The notes beneath the pieces were generated by a model. The model was not told the DNA's origin. It made no database searches and worked only from the letters and a program-made list of their open reading frames with translations. Made by a program: the position numbers and the translations under genes. From NCBI GenBank assembly GCA_026982565.1, contig JALSGV010000153.1, positions 1-46,815 on the forward strand: DNA of 46,815 nucleotides, given 5' to 3'. The stretch's first letter is position 1. The number at the start of each line of letters is the position of its first letter. This document shows positions 23,846 to 32,220 of this stretch, in pieces. Source of the DNA: Gammaproteobacteria bacterium (GTDB taxonomy: Bacteria; Pseudomonadota; Gammaproteobacteria; SZUA-140).

Positions 23846-25863
23846 GCACTGCTCTCCGTCGCCAGTGACGGCTTGGCGTCATCAGTCCGTGAAGTGCCTG
23901 ACCGCCTGCGTTTGCCGCCCTTGAGCTTGTCACGGATGGCAATGCGGTAGCGGCGGTCGGTGACAGCCAGCAGGCCGCCCAGCGCCATGAAAGCGCATCC
24001 ACCCCAGATCCAGCCTACGAAGGGCTTGTAATAGATACGCACACTCCAGGCGCCGCCACTCACCGGCTCGCCCAGGGAGACATAGAGGTCGCGGAAAAAA
24101 CCACTGTCGATGGCCGCCTCTGTCATGGGCATGGTCTGAACGTTGTAGATACGTTTCTCAGGATGCAGCTGAACGAGATTCTTGCCATCCTTGCTCACCT
24201 GGATAAACCCCCGGGTTGCCCGATAATTCGGGCCCATGGTCTCCGCCACGCCATCGAAACGGAAGGAATAGTTACCGATAGTGGCGGTGTCACCCACATC
24301 CATGCGCACATCCCTCTCTACCTCATAACCGTTCACCATGGTGACCCCGATAATGAAAATGGCCACACCCAGGTGCGCCGTCTGCATACCGAAATAGCTG
24401 CGAGTCATACCTGAAAAACCGGGCCGTCCGAGTTCCACATTTCGCCGGTAGCGGCGTGCGACGCTGACGGTAATCGTGGCGATAAGCCAGAAGGCCATCA
24501 GCAACCCCAGACTGATGAGAGGCGTCCAGTTACCCATGACAAAGGGCAGAATGAGTGCCGTCACCACGGCCGCGCCAAAAGCCCAGCGCAGGCGCACTAC
24601 GAGATCGGGGATGCTGGCGCTTTTCCAGCGCGCCACCGGTCCGATACCCATCAGAAAGATCAGCGGCACCATGAGGGGCATGAACACCGCATCGAAATAG
24701 GGTTCACCCACGGAAATCTTGCCCATGCCCAGGGTATCCAGCACCAGGGGGTAGACAGTTCCCAGCAGGACGCTGCCCGCGGCCACCACCAGGAGAGCGT
24801 TATTGGCCAGCAGAAAGGATTCACGGGAAACCAGTTGGAAAGCCCCGCCCTGCCCCACGCTGGGCGCGCGCAAGGCATAGAGCAGCAGCGAGCCCCCCAC
24901 GACCACGACCAGGAAACCAAGAATGAACACCCCGCGGGTAGGATCCGCGGCAAAGGAATGCACTGAGGTCAGCACCCCGGAGCGCACCAGGAAAGTGCCC
25001 AACAGGCTCAGGGAGAAAGTCATGATGGCCAGCAGCACGGTCCAGTTTTTGAAACAGCCGCGCTTTTCCGTCACCGCCAGGGAATGAATGAGAGCGGTAC
25101 CCACCAGCCATGGCATGAAAGAGGCGTTCTCCACCGGATCCCAGAACCACCAGCCGCCCCAGCCCAGTTCATAGTAGGCCCACCAGCTACCCAAGGCGAT
25201 ACCCAGAGTCAGGAACAACCACGCCACCGTGGTCCAGGGCCGGGACCAGCGCGCCCAGGCGGCGTCCAGACGCCCGCCCAAGAGAGCGGCGATGGCGAAA
25301 GCAAAGGCCACGGAAAAGCCCACGTATCCCATATAGAGCAGGGGTGGGTGAATGATCAGGCCCGGGTCCTGCAACAGGGGGTTCAGGTCGCGGCCGTCGG
25401 GCGCCGCCGGCAGCAGGCGCTCGAAGGGGTTGGAAGTAAGCAGCATGAACAACAGGAAGCCGATGGAAATCAGGCCCAGCACCCCCACCACCCGGGCCAC
25501 CATATCTTCTGGCAGCTTGCGGCTGAAGACGGATACGGCCAGGGTCCATCCTGTCAGCATCAGGGCCCACAACAACAGTGAGCCTTCGTGACCGCCCCAG
25601 ACGCCGGCGATGCGGTACTGGATAGGCAGCGCCGAATTGGAATGGGAGGCAGTATACAGTACAGAAAAATCATTGACGATGAAGGCATAGGTCAGGCACC
25701 CAAAGGCAATGGCGACGAACACGAACTGCCCCTGAGCCACGGGACGGGCCAGGGCCATCCAGCCATGAATGCCACGGGCGGCGCCTACCAGTGGAATGGT
25801 CCCCTGTATCACAGCCATGCCCAAGGCCATGATGAGCGCGAAATGTCCAATCTCAGGAATCAT
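23842..25863 (-). CDS. ccmF: Heme lyase subunit CcmF
   Basis: A 673-residue polytopic membrane protein that attaches heme to apocytochrome c. The tryptophan-rich WWD domain is YYELGWGGWWFWDPVENAS, flanked by conserved histidine-bearing helices (IIHPPLLYMGYVGFSVAFA and LIHSLAVTEKRG). The C-terminal third carries a large periplasmic loop and a last helix near WIWGGCAFMALGGLLAV. Length is normal. The start shares a base with the ccmE stop (TGATG). It belongs to the System I set ccmABCDEFGHI. Confidence 0.97.
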   Translation of the reverse strand: MIPEIGHFALIMALGMAVIQGTIPLVGAARGIHGWMALARPVAQGQFVFVAIAFGCLTYAFIVNDFSVLYTASHSNSALPIQYRIAGVWGGHEGSLLLWALMLTGWTLAVSVFSRKLPEDMVARVVGVLGLISIGFLLFMLLTSNPFERLLPAAPDGRDLNPLLQDPGLIIHPPLLYMGYVGFSVAFAFAIAALLGGRLDAAWARWSRPWTTVAWLFLTLGIALGSWWAYYELGWGGWWFWDPVENASFMPWLVGTALIHSLAVTEKRGCFKNWTVLLAIMTFSLSLLGTFLVRSGVLTSVHSFAADPTRGVFILGFLVVVVGGSLLLYALRAPSVGQGGAFQLVSRESFLLANNALLVVAAGSVLLGTVYPLVLDTLGMGKISVGEPYFDAVFMPLMVPLIFLMGIGPVARWKSASIPDLVVRLRWAFGAAVVTALILPFVMGNWTPLISLGLLMAFWLIATITVSVARRYRRNVELGRPGFSGMTRSYFGMQTAHLGVAIFIIGVTMVNGYEVERDVRMDVGDTATIGNYSFRFDGVAETMGPNYRATRGFIQVSKDGKNLVQLHPEKRIYNVQTMPMTEAAIDSGFFRDLYVSLGEPVSGGAWSVRIYYKPFVGWIWGGCAFMALGGLLAVTDRRYRIAIRDKLKGGKRRRSGTSRTDDAKPSLATESSA

Positions 25864-26348
25864 CAGATACTCCCTCCGGCGCCAGCCGGCGCATTTTGTA
25901 TGTCAGAATTGCTGCTCTGCTTGGCCTTCTCCGCCTTCTCCAGCGCCTCCGCCACCTCGGGCGGCATATAGGTTTCGTCATGCTTGGCCAGCACTTCCTC
26001 AGCATGGAAGACACCATCGTCGCCCAGGCGTCCCTGAGCCACGACGCCCTCACCCTCACGAAACAGGTCGGGGAGAATGCCAGTGAATACGACAGGGATC
26101 GTATGCTGGTTGTCGGTGACCGTGAAATGCACCGTCAAGCCATCGTCTTCACGTTCCACGCTGCCTTCCGTCACCAGCCCGCCAAGGCGGAAACTGCGTT
26201 CCTGGGGCGCCTCCTTGGCCACCACCTGGCTGGGACTGAAGAAGAACACCATGTTGCTGTTGAAGGCATTCAGAATCAGTGTTGCCGCAATACCGATACC
26301 GGTCACACCGGCCACGATGAACAACATTCGTTTGTGTCTTGGTTTCAT
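25863..26348 (-). CDS. ccmE: Heme chaperone CcmE
   Basis: A 161-residue membrane-anchored OB-fold protein that carries heme covalently from CcmC to CcmF. The heme-binding His123 and nearby Tyr127 are in [16 protein letters not shown]. The N-terminal anchor helix spans about residues 8-28 ([19 protein letters not shown]), and the OB-fold contains [12 protein letters not shown]. The C-terminal tail is short and low-complexity. It lies between ccmD and ccmF, four bases after the ccmD stop. Confidence 0.96.
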   Translation of the reverse strand: MKPRHKRMLFIVAGVTGIGIAATLILNAFNSNMVFFFSPSQVVAKEAPQERSFRLGGLVTEGSVEREDDGLTVHFTVTDNQHTIPVVFTGILPDLFREGEGVVAQGRLGDDGVFHAEEVLAKHDETYMPPEVAEALEKAEKAKQSSNSDIQNAPAGAGGSI

Positions 26349-26352
26349 ACGA

Positions 26353-26511
26353 CTAACCCTTCGTAAGACGGCTCATGCGAGCCAGACGTTTCAGCAGAAC
26401 CTTGCGCCGCTGCACCACCCAGACGATTTCAGCGACGATCACCAGGGCCGTAACCCCATAAGAGCCCCACACATAGAGCCCATAGCCACCCATGGCAAAA
26501 AACTCACTCAT
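26353..26511 (-). CDS. ccmD: Heme exporter subunit CcmD
   Basis: A 52-residue single-helix membrane protein starting [19 protein letters not shown], with one transmembrane helix ([15 protein letters not shown]) and a basic C-terminus ([15 protein letters not shown]). CcmD stabilises the CcmABC-CcmE complex and helps release holo-CcmE. I use the ATG at 26511, which overlaps the ccmC stop (ATGA), and drop a ten-codon longer reading. The N-terminal [11 protein letters not shown] motif is characteristic of the family. Confidence 0.93.
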   Translation of the reverse strand: MSEFFAMGGYGLYVWGSYGVTALVIVAEIVWVVQRRKVLLKRLARMSRLTKG

Positions 26512-27257
26512 TTGCGCTCTTCCATGAGAGCCACAACCCATTCACTGTGGCGCTCGCGTTCGAGAATCTCGCAACGCACGCGATACAGCACCATGGCGAT
26601 GGTGTACATCCAGAAGGCCAGGGTCATCACCAGCATGCTCGCCAGCATGATGGTCGCCATGCTCGGCGCCTTGTCGAGACTGATGGAAGCCCCTTGATGC
26701 AGGGTGTTCCACCACTCGACGGAAAAATAGATGATGGGCACATTCACCACACCGACGATAGCCAGCAGGCCGCTGGCGCGGGTGGCGCGGCGTGGATCGT
26801 CGATGGCCGCCTCCAGGGACATAAAGCCGATATAGAGGAACAGGAGGATCAATTCCGTCGTCAGGCGCGCGTCCCATACCCACCACGTACCCCACATGGG
26901 CTTGCCCCACAGGGCACCGGTCCACAGGGCCAGGAAGGTAAACAGGGCGCCCGTCGGGGCCAGGGAACTGGCCATCATGGCCGACAGGCGGGTATTGAAG
27001 ATCAGGCCCATGGCGGCGTATACCGCCATGACCACGTAGATAAACATGGACATCCATGCCGCCGGCACATGGATGAACATGATGCGGTAGGCCTCACCCT
27101 GCTTGTAATCCGTCGGCGCGACGAAAAAACTCATGTAGAGGCCAATGACGGTCAGCACCGCCGCCAGACCTGCAAACCAGGGCATCATCTTTCCCGCCAG
27201 CGGGTAGAAAGTCGCCGGAGACGAATATTTGAACCAGTTTATTCCTGCAAAAGCCAT
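26508..27257 (-). CDS. ccmC: Heme handling protein CcmC
   Basis: A 249-residue protein with six predicted transmembrane helices and the WWD domain (WGTWWVWDARLTTELIL), preceded by the conserved His loop FIHVPAAWMSMFIYV. CcmC loads heme onto CcmE in the periplasm. Length matches the family. It is 25 bases downstream of ccmB and overlaps ccmD by four bases. Confidence 0.96.
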   Translation of the reverse strand: MAFAGINWFKYSSPATFYPLAGKMMPWFAGLAAVLTVIGLYMSFFVAPTDYKQGEAYRIMFIHVPAAWMSMFIYVVMAVYAAMGLIFNTRLSAMMASSLAPTGALFTFLALWTGALWGKPMWGTWWVWDARLTTELILLFLYIGFMSLEAAIDDPRRATRASGLLAIVGVVNVPIIYFSVEWWNTLHQGASISLDKAPSMATIMLASMLVMTLAFWMYTIAMVLYRVRCEILERERHSEWVVALMEERK

Positions 27258-27282
27258 TTCCTGCTCATCTCACTTCCAATCA

Positions 27283-27951
27283 TCAATCCAATGATATGCG
27301 CAACGCCGCGGCCGTCGCCCATGGCGCAAAACACAGGGCCAGCGCCAGTATCGCCCCCAACAGGGACAAATGGGCCTCCGCGCCCAGCCCCGTCACGCTG
27401 GCCTCCACCGCCCCCGCCCCGAAAATCAGCACGGGGATATAGAGCGGCAACACCAGCAGCGAAACCAGCACGCCACCGCCCCGCACACCCAGTGTCAGGG
27501 CCGCGCCAACCGCGCCGATGAGGCTGATGGCCGGAGTTCCCAGCACCAGGGACACCAGTAACACGCCCAACCCCTCCGCCGTCATCCCGAACTGCAGTCC
27601 CAGGAGAGGCGCCATCAGCACCAGCGGCAGGCCACTCACCGCCCAGTGTGCCAACACCTTGCCCAGCACCAATACCGAGAGGGGCTGTGGCGCCAGCAGC
27701 ATCTGCTCCAGCGTGCCATCGCGGTAATCCCCTTCGAACAGGCGTCCCAGCGCCAGCATGGATGCCAGGATCGCCGCCACCCATACCACACCGGGCGCGA
27801 TCATGCGCAGTATCTCGACCTCCGGCCCGATGCCCAACGGAAACAAGCTGACCACGATGATGAAAAAAAACAGCGTCGTCAGCACATCCGACATCCGGCG
27901 CACCGCCAGGATCAGATCGCGCTTCATCATACATCGCAGAACGGCAAACAC
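27283..27951 (-). CDS. ccmB: ABC transporter permease CcmB
   Basis: A 222-residue membrane permease with six hydrophobic helices. The N-terminal MKRDLILAVRRMSDVLTTLF is followed by family blocks FEGDYRDGTLEQMLLAP and LGTPAISLIGAVGAALTLG. With CcmA it powers release of holo-CcmE. I start at the GTG at 27951, which shares a base with the ccmA stop; the ATG pair at 27930 would remove seven residues and is a reasonable alternative. Confidence 0.94.
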   Translation of the reverse strand: MFAVLRCMMKRDLILAVRRMSDVLTTLFFFIIVVSLFPLGIGPEVEILRMIAPGVVWVAAILASMLALGRLFEGDYRDGTLEQMLLAPQPLSVLVLGKVLAHWAVSGLPLVLMAPLLGLQFGMTAEGLGVLLVSLVLGTPAISLIGAVGAALTLGVRGGGVLVSLLVLPLYIPVLIFGAGAVEASVTGLGAEAHLSLLGAILALALCFAPWATAAALRISLD

Positions 27952-28565
27952 TATCCCAACGCCACCTGCTTGACCAGCGCCGTATCGATGTCGATCTCCT
28001 GATGCGTGGTCAGTATTACCATGCCACCCTGTTTCAGGTGGTTTTCCAGCCTTGCCCGCAGGGCCGCAACCGAGGCCTTGTCCAATGCGGTGAACGGTTC
28101 ATCCAGTATCCACAAACCCGCCTGCGACAGAGCAAGGCGGGCCAGCGCCACACGCCGCCGCTGCCCCTGTGACAGCACCCTGACCGGCAGGTCTTCATGG
28201 CCGTGCAAGCCGACATCCTGCAGGGCCGCCATGGCCTGATCTTCAGTGACGGCTTCCCCCGCCAGGGTTTCCGTGATGCGCAGGTTCTCCACCCCCGTCA
28301 AATCGCCCTTTAAAGCACCCAGGTGCCCCAGGTAGACGAGATTCCGCAAATAGGCCTCACGCTCGGAGCGGATATCCTTCCCCTCCCACAGGATGCGCCC
28401 CTCTTCGGGGACGACGAGCCCACACAGCATACGCAGCAATGTGGTCTTCCCACTTCCATTGACACCATGGACGTGCAGCAGTTCACCTTCCAGCAGTGAA
28501 AAACCGAGACCGGCGAACAGACGCCGATCACCACGGACGGCAGCCAGGTCAACGGCTTCCAGCAT
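27951..28565 (-). CDS. ccmA: ABC transporter ATPase CcmA
   Basis: A 204-residue ATP-binding subunit. Walker A is GVNGSGKTT (34-42), the signature is LSQGQRRRVALARL, and Walker B is LWILDEPFTALD, with the switch histidine in ILTTHQEID. It drives the CcmABCD complex that frees holo-CcmE for heme delivery. It is the first gene of the leftward ccm operon. The ATG at 28565 is preferred to an adjacent upstream TTG. The short length is typical for CcmA. Confidence 0.95.
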   Translation of the reverse strand: MLEAVDLAAVRGDRRLFAGLGFSLLEGELLHVHGVNGSGKTTLLRMLCGLVVPEEGRILWEGKDIRSEREAYLRNLVYLGHLGALKGDLTGVENLRITETLAGEAVTEDQAMAALQDVGLHGHEDLPVRVLSQGQRRRVALARLALSQAGLWILDEPFTALDKASVAALRARLENHLKQGGMVILTTHQEIDIDTALVKQVALG

Positions 28566-28883
28566 CAAGCCCCCGTATCCAATGTCCCGGCAGAAGCGAA
28601 CGCGTATCTTAACATGTCGAATTGTTATCCATGGAATATAACCCGGCCCGGGACATCAGGCCCAGGCCATCACGTCCTGCCGTCAAATCAAAACATAGGG
28701 GATCCGAGAAGTGTCGATCGATTGGCTATATAATCATTCTTGTAGCCAATTTAATACCGCGCCCTGCCACCCACATCATTAAATCCTGATAATATAAATA
28801 AACAACACCCTGATGATAACGCAGGTGGCTGGATTCACGCTAGTGCCCATATCATAAATTTTACAGGACCAACTGAAAATACA
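28566..28883. other. Divergent intergenic region ccmA / moxR
   Basis: A 318-base gap from which the ccm operon runs left and the MoxR/Bat operon runs right. It contains the inverted repeat at 28721-28750 and is AT-rich from about 28780 to 28883. Short reading frames here have no recognisable product, and I see no RNA gene. Promoters for both operons must lie here or overlap it, but no convincing -35/-10 pair was found. Confidence 0.4.
28721..28750. promoter_or_regulatory. Perfect 8-bp inverted repeat enclosing TATAAT
   Basis: ATTGGCTA (28721-28728) and TAGCCAAT (28743-28750) are exact complements separated by 14 bases. The spacer begins with a consensus -10 hexamer TATAAT at 28729-28734. It could be an operator over a promoter for the rightward MoxR/Bat operon, or a small hairpin. 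No good -35 lies at the right distance, so the promoter reading is weak. Confidence 0.3.
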
Positions 28884-29843
28884 ATGAGAAATCAGTTCAT
28901 TGAATTGGAACGGCATCTCTCTGAGGAGATCATCGGCCAGAAAAATCTGATTGAACGCCTGCTGATCGGCATCCTCACCGGCGGACACCTGCTGCTGGAG
29001 GGCGTCCCCGGCCTGGCCAAGACCCGCGCCGTGCATGCCCTGGCCAGTGGGCTGGCGCTGCAATTCCAGCGCATCCAGTTCACTCCGGACCTGATACCTG
29101 GCGATCTCACGGGCAGCGATATTTTCCTGCCCCAGGAGGGTCTGTTCAGGTTCGTCGAGGGTCCCGTTTTCAATGACGTCATTCTCGCCGACGAGGTCAA
29201 CCGCGCCCCGCCCAAGGTGCAGTCCGCCCTACTGGAGGCCATGCAGGAACGCCAGGTGACCGTGGGCGGACAAACCCGCGCATTGTCTCCGGTCTTCATG
29301 GTCATCGCCACCCAGAACCCCCTCGAGCAGGAGGGCACCTACCCTCTCCCCGAGGCGCAGCTGGATCGTTTTTTTCTCAAGGTTCACATCGACTACCCTG
29401 ATCCCGAAGAGGAACTGGCCATCCTCCATCACGAACAGGCGCGCCTGAAGGATGAAACGGAACCATCCCCGGCCGCCCCGGCCATGACGGCAGAGGACCT
29501 CCTTCGGGCGCGCAGCGCCGCCAATGAGATCTACATGGATGAGATGCTTGAACGTTACATCATTGCCCTGGTGGGCGCCACGCGCGACCCGGCGGCGCGG
29601 GATGCGGAACTGGATGAATGGATCAGCCGCGGCGCTTCTCCCCGCGCCTCCCTCGCCCTGGCACAAGCAGCCCGCGCCCGCGCCTTCCTGCAAAACAGGG
29701 ACTTCGTCACCCCCGACGATATTGTGGAACTCGCCTTCGATGCCCTCAACCACCGCATCGCGCCCAGTTTCGCCGCCCGCGCTGCTGGCGTCACCCCGCA
29801 ACATATCATCGAGCGCATCGTGGAGGTCGTACCGGCCCCATGA
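28884..29843 (+). CDS. MoxR-family AAA+ ATPase
   Basis: A 319-residue AAA+ chaperone. Walker A is GVPGLAKT (40-47), Walker B is VILADEVNRAPPKVQSALLE, sensor 1 is VFMVIATQNPLEQEGTYPLP, and the C-terminal lid contains ASPRASLALAQAARARAFL. MoxR ATPases remodel partner proteins together with VWA-domain proteins, which are encoded just downstream (BatA, BatB). It leads the operon moxR-DUF58-DUF4381-batA-batB-batD. The client complex is unknown; in related species the set supports oxidative or envelope stress tolerance. Confidence 0.93.
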   Translation: MRNQFIELERHLSEEIIGQKNLIERLLIGILTGGHLLLEGVPGLAKTRAVHALASGLALQFQRIQFTPDLIPGDLTGSDIFLPQEGLFRFVEGPVFNDVILADEVNRAPPKVQSALLEAMQERQVTVGGQTRALSPVFMVIATQNPLEQEGTYPLPEAQLDRFFLKVHIDYPDPEEELAILHHEQARLKDETEPSPAAPAMTAEDLLRARSAANEIYMDEMLERYIIALVGATRDPAARDAELDEWISRGASPRASLALAQAARARAFLQNRDFVTPDDIVELAFDALNHRIAPSFAARAAGVTPQHIIERIVEVVPAP

Positions 29844-29853
29844 TGCTGGTGAC

Positions 29854-30771
29854 ATGACTTTAAGCACTGCAAGCAATCCGCCGCTGCTGTCCACGACGGA
29901 ACTGGAAGCACTCCAATGGCTGGTGGTGGAAAAATGGCAACGTAACCGCCACAAGACGGGCGCGCCTCATGCCGGACCCTTCGCGAGTTTTTTCCGCGGC
30001 CAGGGCATGGAAATCCATGACAGCCGCCCCTACCAGGCAGGCGATGACATCCGCCATCTGGACTGGCGCGCCACGGCACGCAGCGGCAGGGCCGTATCCA
30101 AGGTCTTTCTCGATGAACGGGGACGCAATCTGTTCCTCGTCGTCGACCGCCATCCCGGCATGTTCTTCGGCACCCGCAAGGAATTGAAGGCCACCTGCGC
30201 GGCGCGCTGCGCCGCCATCCTCGCCTTCAGCGCCCTGGCTGCCCGCGAACGGGTGGCCGGCGCGGTCATCGGCGACGGTGTGCAGTATTTTCCTCCGGCC
30301 GGGGCTGTGGGCGGCGTGCTGCCCTTGCTGCACGCCGCCGCCGCGCCTGCGCCGGCCAGCGCAGAGGCGCAGGCCAGCTCCCTGCCAGCCGTGCTGCCCT
30401 CACTGGCGCAAAGGATCGAAGCAGGCGCCGACTTGTGCCTCATCAGCGATTTTCACAACCTTGAAGACAGCCACGCCCCCTTGCTGCAGATTCTGACCCA
30501 AGGCTGCGCCACTCACGCCCTTCTCATCAGAGACCCGGGGGAAGAAACGCTGGAGGATACCGGCACACTGCGGCTCTATTCACCCTACAGCAGTGCGACC
30601 CCCACGGTCGACACAGGAAACCGCCACTTGCGCGAATGCTTTCACGCAGCCATGGCAAACCGCAACCAGGCCCTGAAAAAGCTGCTCGCACGCTGTGGCG
30701 TCACCCTCGCCACGGTCGACAATCACCGTGACACCCTGGCCCAGTTGGAGGCGGCCCATGCAGGACACTGA
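29854..30771 (+). CDS. DUF58 domain protein of the MoxR/Bat operon
   Basis: A 305-residue protein carrying the DUF58 core. The signature is GMEIHDSRPYQAGDDIRHLD followed by WRATARSGRAVSKVFLDE, then a VWA-like fold. DUF58 proteins nearly always lie between a MoxR ATPase and VWA proteins and are thought to act with them. I use the ATG at 29854, ten bases after the moxR stop; an upstream in-frame start would place over 100 residues in moxR and is not credible. There is no signal peptide. Confidence 0.88.
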   Translation: MTLSTASNPPLLSTTELEALQWLVVEKWQRNRHKTGAPHAGPFASFFRGQGMEIHDSRPYQAGDDIRHLDWRATARSGRAVSKVFLDERGRNLFLVVDRHPGMFFGTRKELKATCAARCAAILAFSALAARERVAGAVIGDGVQYFPPAGAVGGVLPLLHAAAAPAPASAEAQASSLPAVLPSLAQRIEAGADLCLISDFHNLEDSHAPLLQILTQGCATHALLIRDPGEETLEDTGTLRLYSPYSSATPTVDTGNRHLRECFHAAMANRNQALKKLLARCGVTLATVDNHRDTLAQLEAAHAGH

Positions 30772-31219
30772 CGCCCTGCTCGCCCGTCTGGCCGATATCG
30801 AGATGCCACAGTCACCGGAATGGACGTGGCTATGGCTTGTTCTTCTGTTGCTGCTGGCCCTGGCGGTGGCGCTGTTCTGGTGGTGGCGGCGCCCCCGGCC
30901 AGAGGGTAAAACCACCACGGCGCCATCACTGGATGCCTGCGCTGAACTCGACCGGCTGCAGGCGCAATGGCTCGCCGGTCAACTGGCGGACCGCGAGACG
31001 GCCTTTCGCCTGGCCACCATCCTGCGCTTGGGACTGGCCCTGCCCCAACTGACGCCACGCTGCCCGGCGCCGCTACGCCATGAGGAAGATGCGTGGCGGA
31101 AGACGGTCATGCTGCTTCAGCGCGCCCGCTACCGGAAAACGTCAGAGGCTATCGAACCGGAAGTGTTCGAACGCGCCCGGCACTGGCTGTCCACCCAACC
31201 GGATGAACCACCATGCTGA
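30758..31219 (+). CDS. DUF4381 single-pass membrane protein
   Basis: A 153-residue protein with one transmembrane helix at about 23-43 (WLWLVLLLLLALAVALFWWW), then a cytoplasmic helical domain typical of DUF4381 (LDRLQAQWLAGQLADRET, RARYRKTSEAIEPEVFERAR). It is always found in MoxR/Bat operons as an accessory component. The ATG at 30758 overlaps the end of the DUF58 gene by 14 bases, and its own end overlaps batA by seven, so all are co-translated. Confidence 0.85.
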   Translation: MQDTDALLARLADIEMPQSPEWTWLWLVLLLLLALAVALFWWWRRPRPEGKTTTAPSLDACAELDRLQAQWLAGQLADRETAFRLATILRLGLALPQLTPRCPAPLRHEEDAWRKTVMLLQRARYRKTSEAIEPEVFERARHWLSTQPDEPPC

Positions 31220-32220
31220 CCCTGGCCCAGCCTTGGTGGTTGCTGTTACTCCCCCTGCCCTTCCTGTTATGGAAACTGGCGGGCAACCCAGGCGGGCGTC
31301 TCGCTCTCCGCCATCGCACGGTCCACACGCCTCCCGCCGTCGTGCATCCTCAGGCCGACCTGATCGCCGACCTGATACAAAAGGGGCCGCGGCGGCGCGC
31401 GCCCTGGCCGTGGCTGACAGGCTGTCTGCTCCTGGTGCTGGCCCTGGCGCGCCCCCAATGGTGGGATTTCGAACACCCTTCCATCCGCCAGGGCCATGAC
31501 CTGATGCTGGCCATCGACATCTCGGGCTCCATGCGCGCCCAGGACTTCAATCAGCAGGGGCAGCCCGTCAGCCGCCTCGAGTTGCTCAAGCAACACCTCA
31601 AATCCTTCATCGCCCGGCGCGAACACGACCGCATGGGGATCGTACTGTTTGCCGACGATGCCCTGACCTTTGCCCCCTTGAGCAGTGACCATGCCTTACT
31701 GTCCTCTTTCATCGACGATATCCGCACCGGCCTGGCGGGTGAAAAGACCGCTCTGGGAGAGGCCATTGCCCTGGCCGTGGAGCGTCTGCAGATCATGCCG
31801 CCGGAAAGGCGCATCCTGGTCCTAATGACGGATGGCGCCAACACGGCGGGGGACATCACACCAGCCGCCGCCGCACGGCTGGCCCGGCGAGCGGGGGTGC
31901 GCACCTTCATCATCGGCATCGGCAGTGACGACAAGGTGGCCTTTCCCCGCGGTCCCATTGAAAAGCCCGAAATCGTCACCCTGCCCCTCAACGAAACGCT
32001 ATTGCGACGACTGGCGGCGGATACCGACGGCCACTTCTATCGCGCCACCAGCCCGGAAGACATGCAGCGCATCCTGGAAGACATCGACAAACTGGCACCC
32101 ACCCTCATCCGCGACCCCGCCCACGCCTATCAACGGGAGTGGTACTGGCTGCCCCTGCTCGCCGGTTTAGTACTATTGGCATGGGCGGAAACCCGTCAGC
32201 GCAGGACTTTGCCGTCATGA
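31213..32220 (+). CDS. batA: BatA-like VWA-domain membrane protein
   Basis: A 335-residue protein with N-terminal helices (WWLLLLPLPFLLWKL and near 65-85), a von Willebrand A domain and a C-terminal helix (WLPLLAGLVLLAWAE). The metal-ion site is complete: DISGSM, a Thr in GEKTALGEAIAL, and the Asp of LMTDGANTAGDI. VWA proteins of this type bind partners through Mg2+ and work with the MoxR ATPase. The stop overlaps the following batB start (ATGA). The symbol follows the aerotolerance operon of Bacteroides and Leptospira. Confidence 0.9.
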   Translation: MLTLAQPWWLLLLPLPFLLWKLAGNPGGRLALRHRTVHTPPAVVHPQADLIADLIQKGPRRRAPWPWLTGCLLLVLALARPQWWDFEHPSIRQGHDLMLAIDISGSMRAQDFNQQGQPVSRLELLKQHLKSFIARREHDRMGIVLFADDALTFAPLSSDHALLSSFIDDIRTGLAGEKTALGEAIALAVERLQIMPPERRILVLMTDGANTAGDITPAAAARLARRAGVRTFIIGIGSDDKVAFPRGPIEKPEIVTLPLNETLLRRLAADTDGHFYRATSPEDMQRILEDIDKLAPTLIRDPAHAYQREWYWLPLLAGLVLLAWAETRQRRTLPS

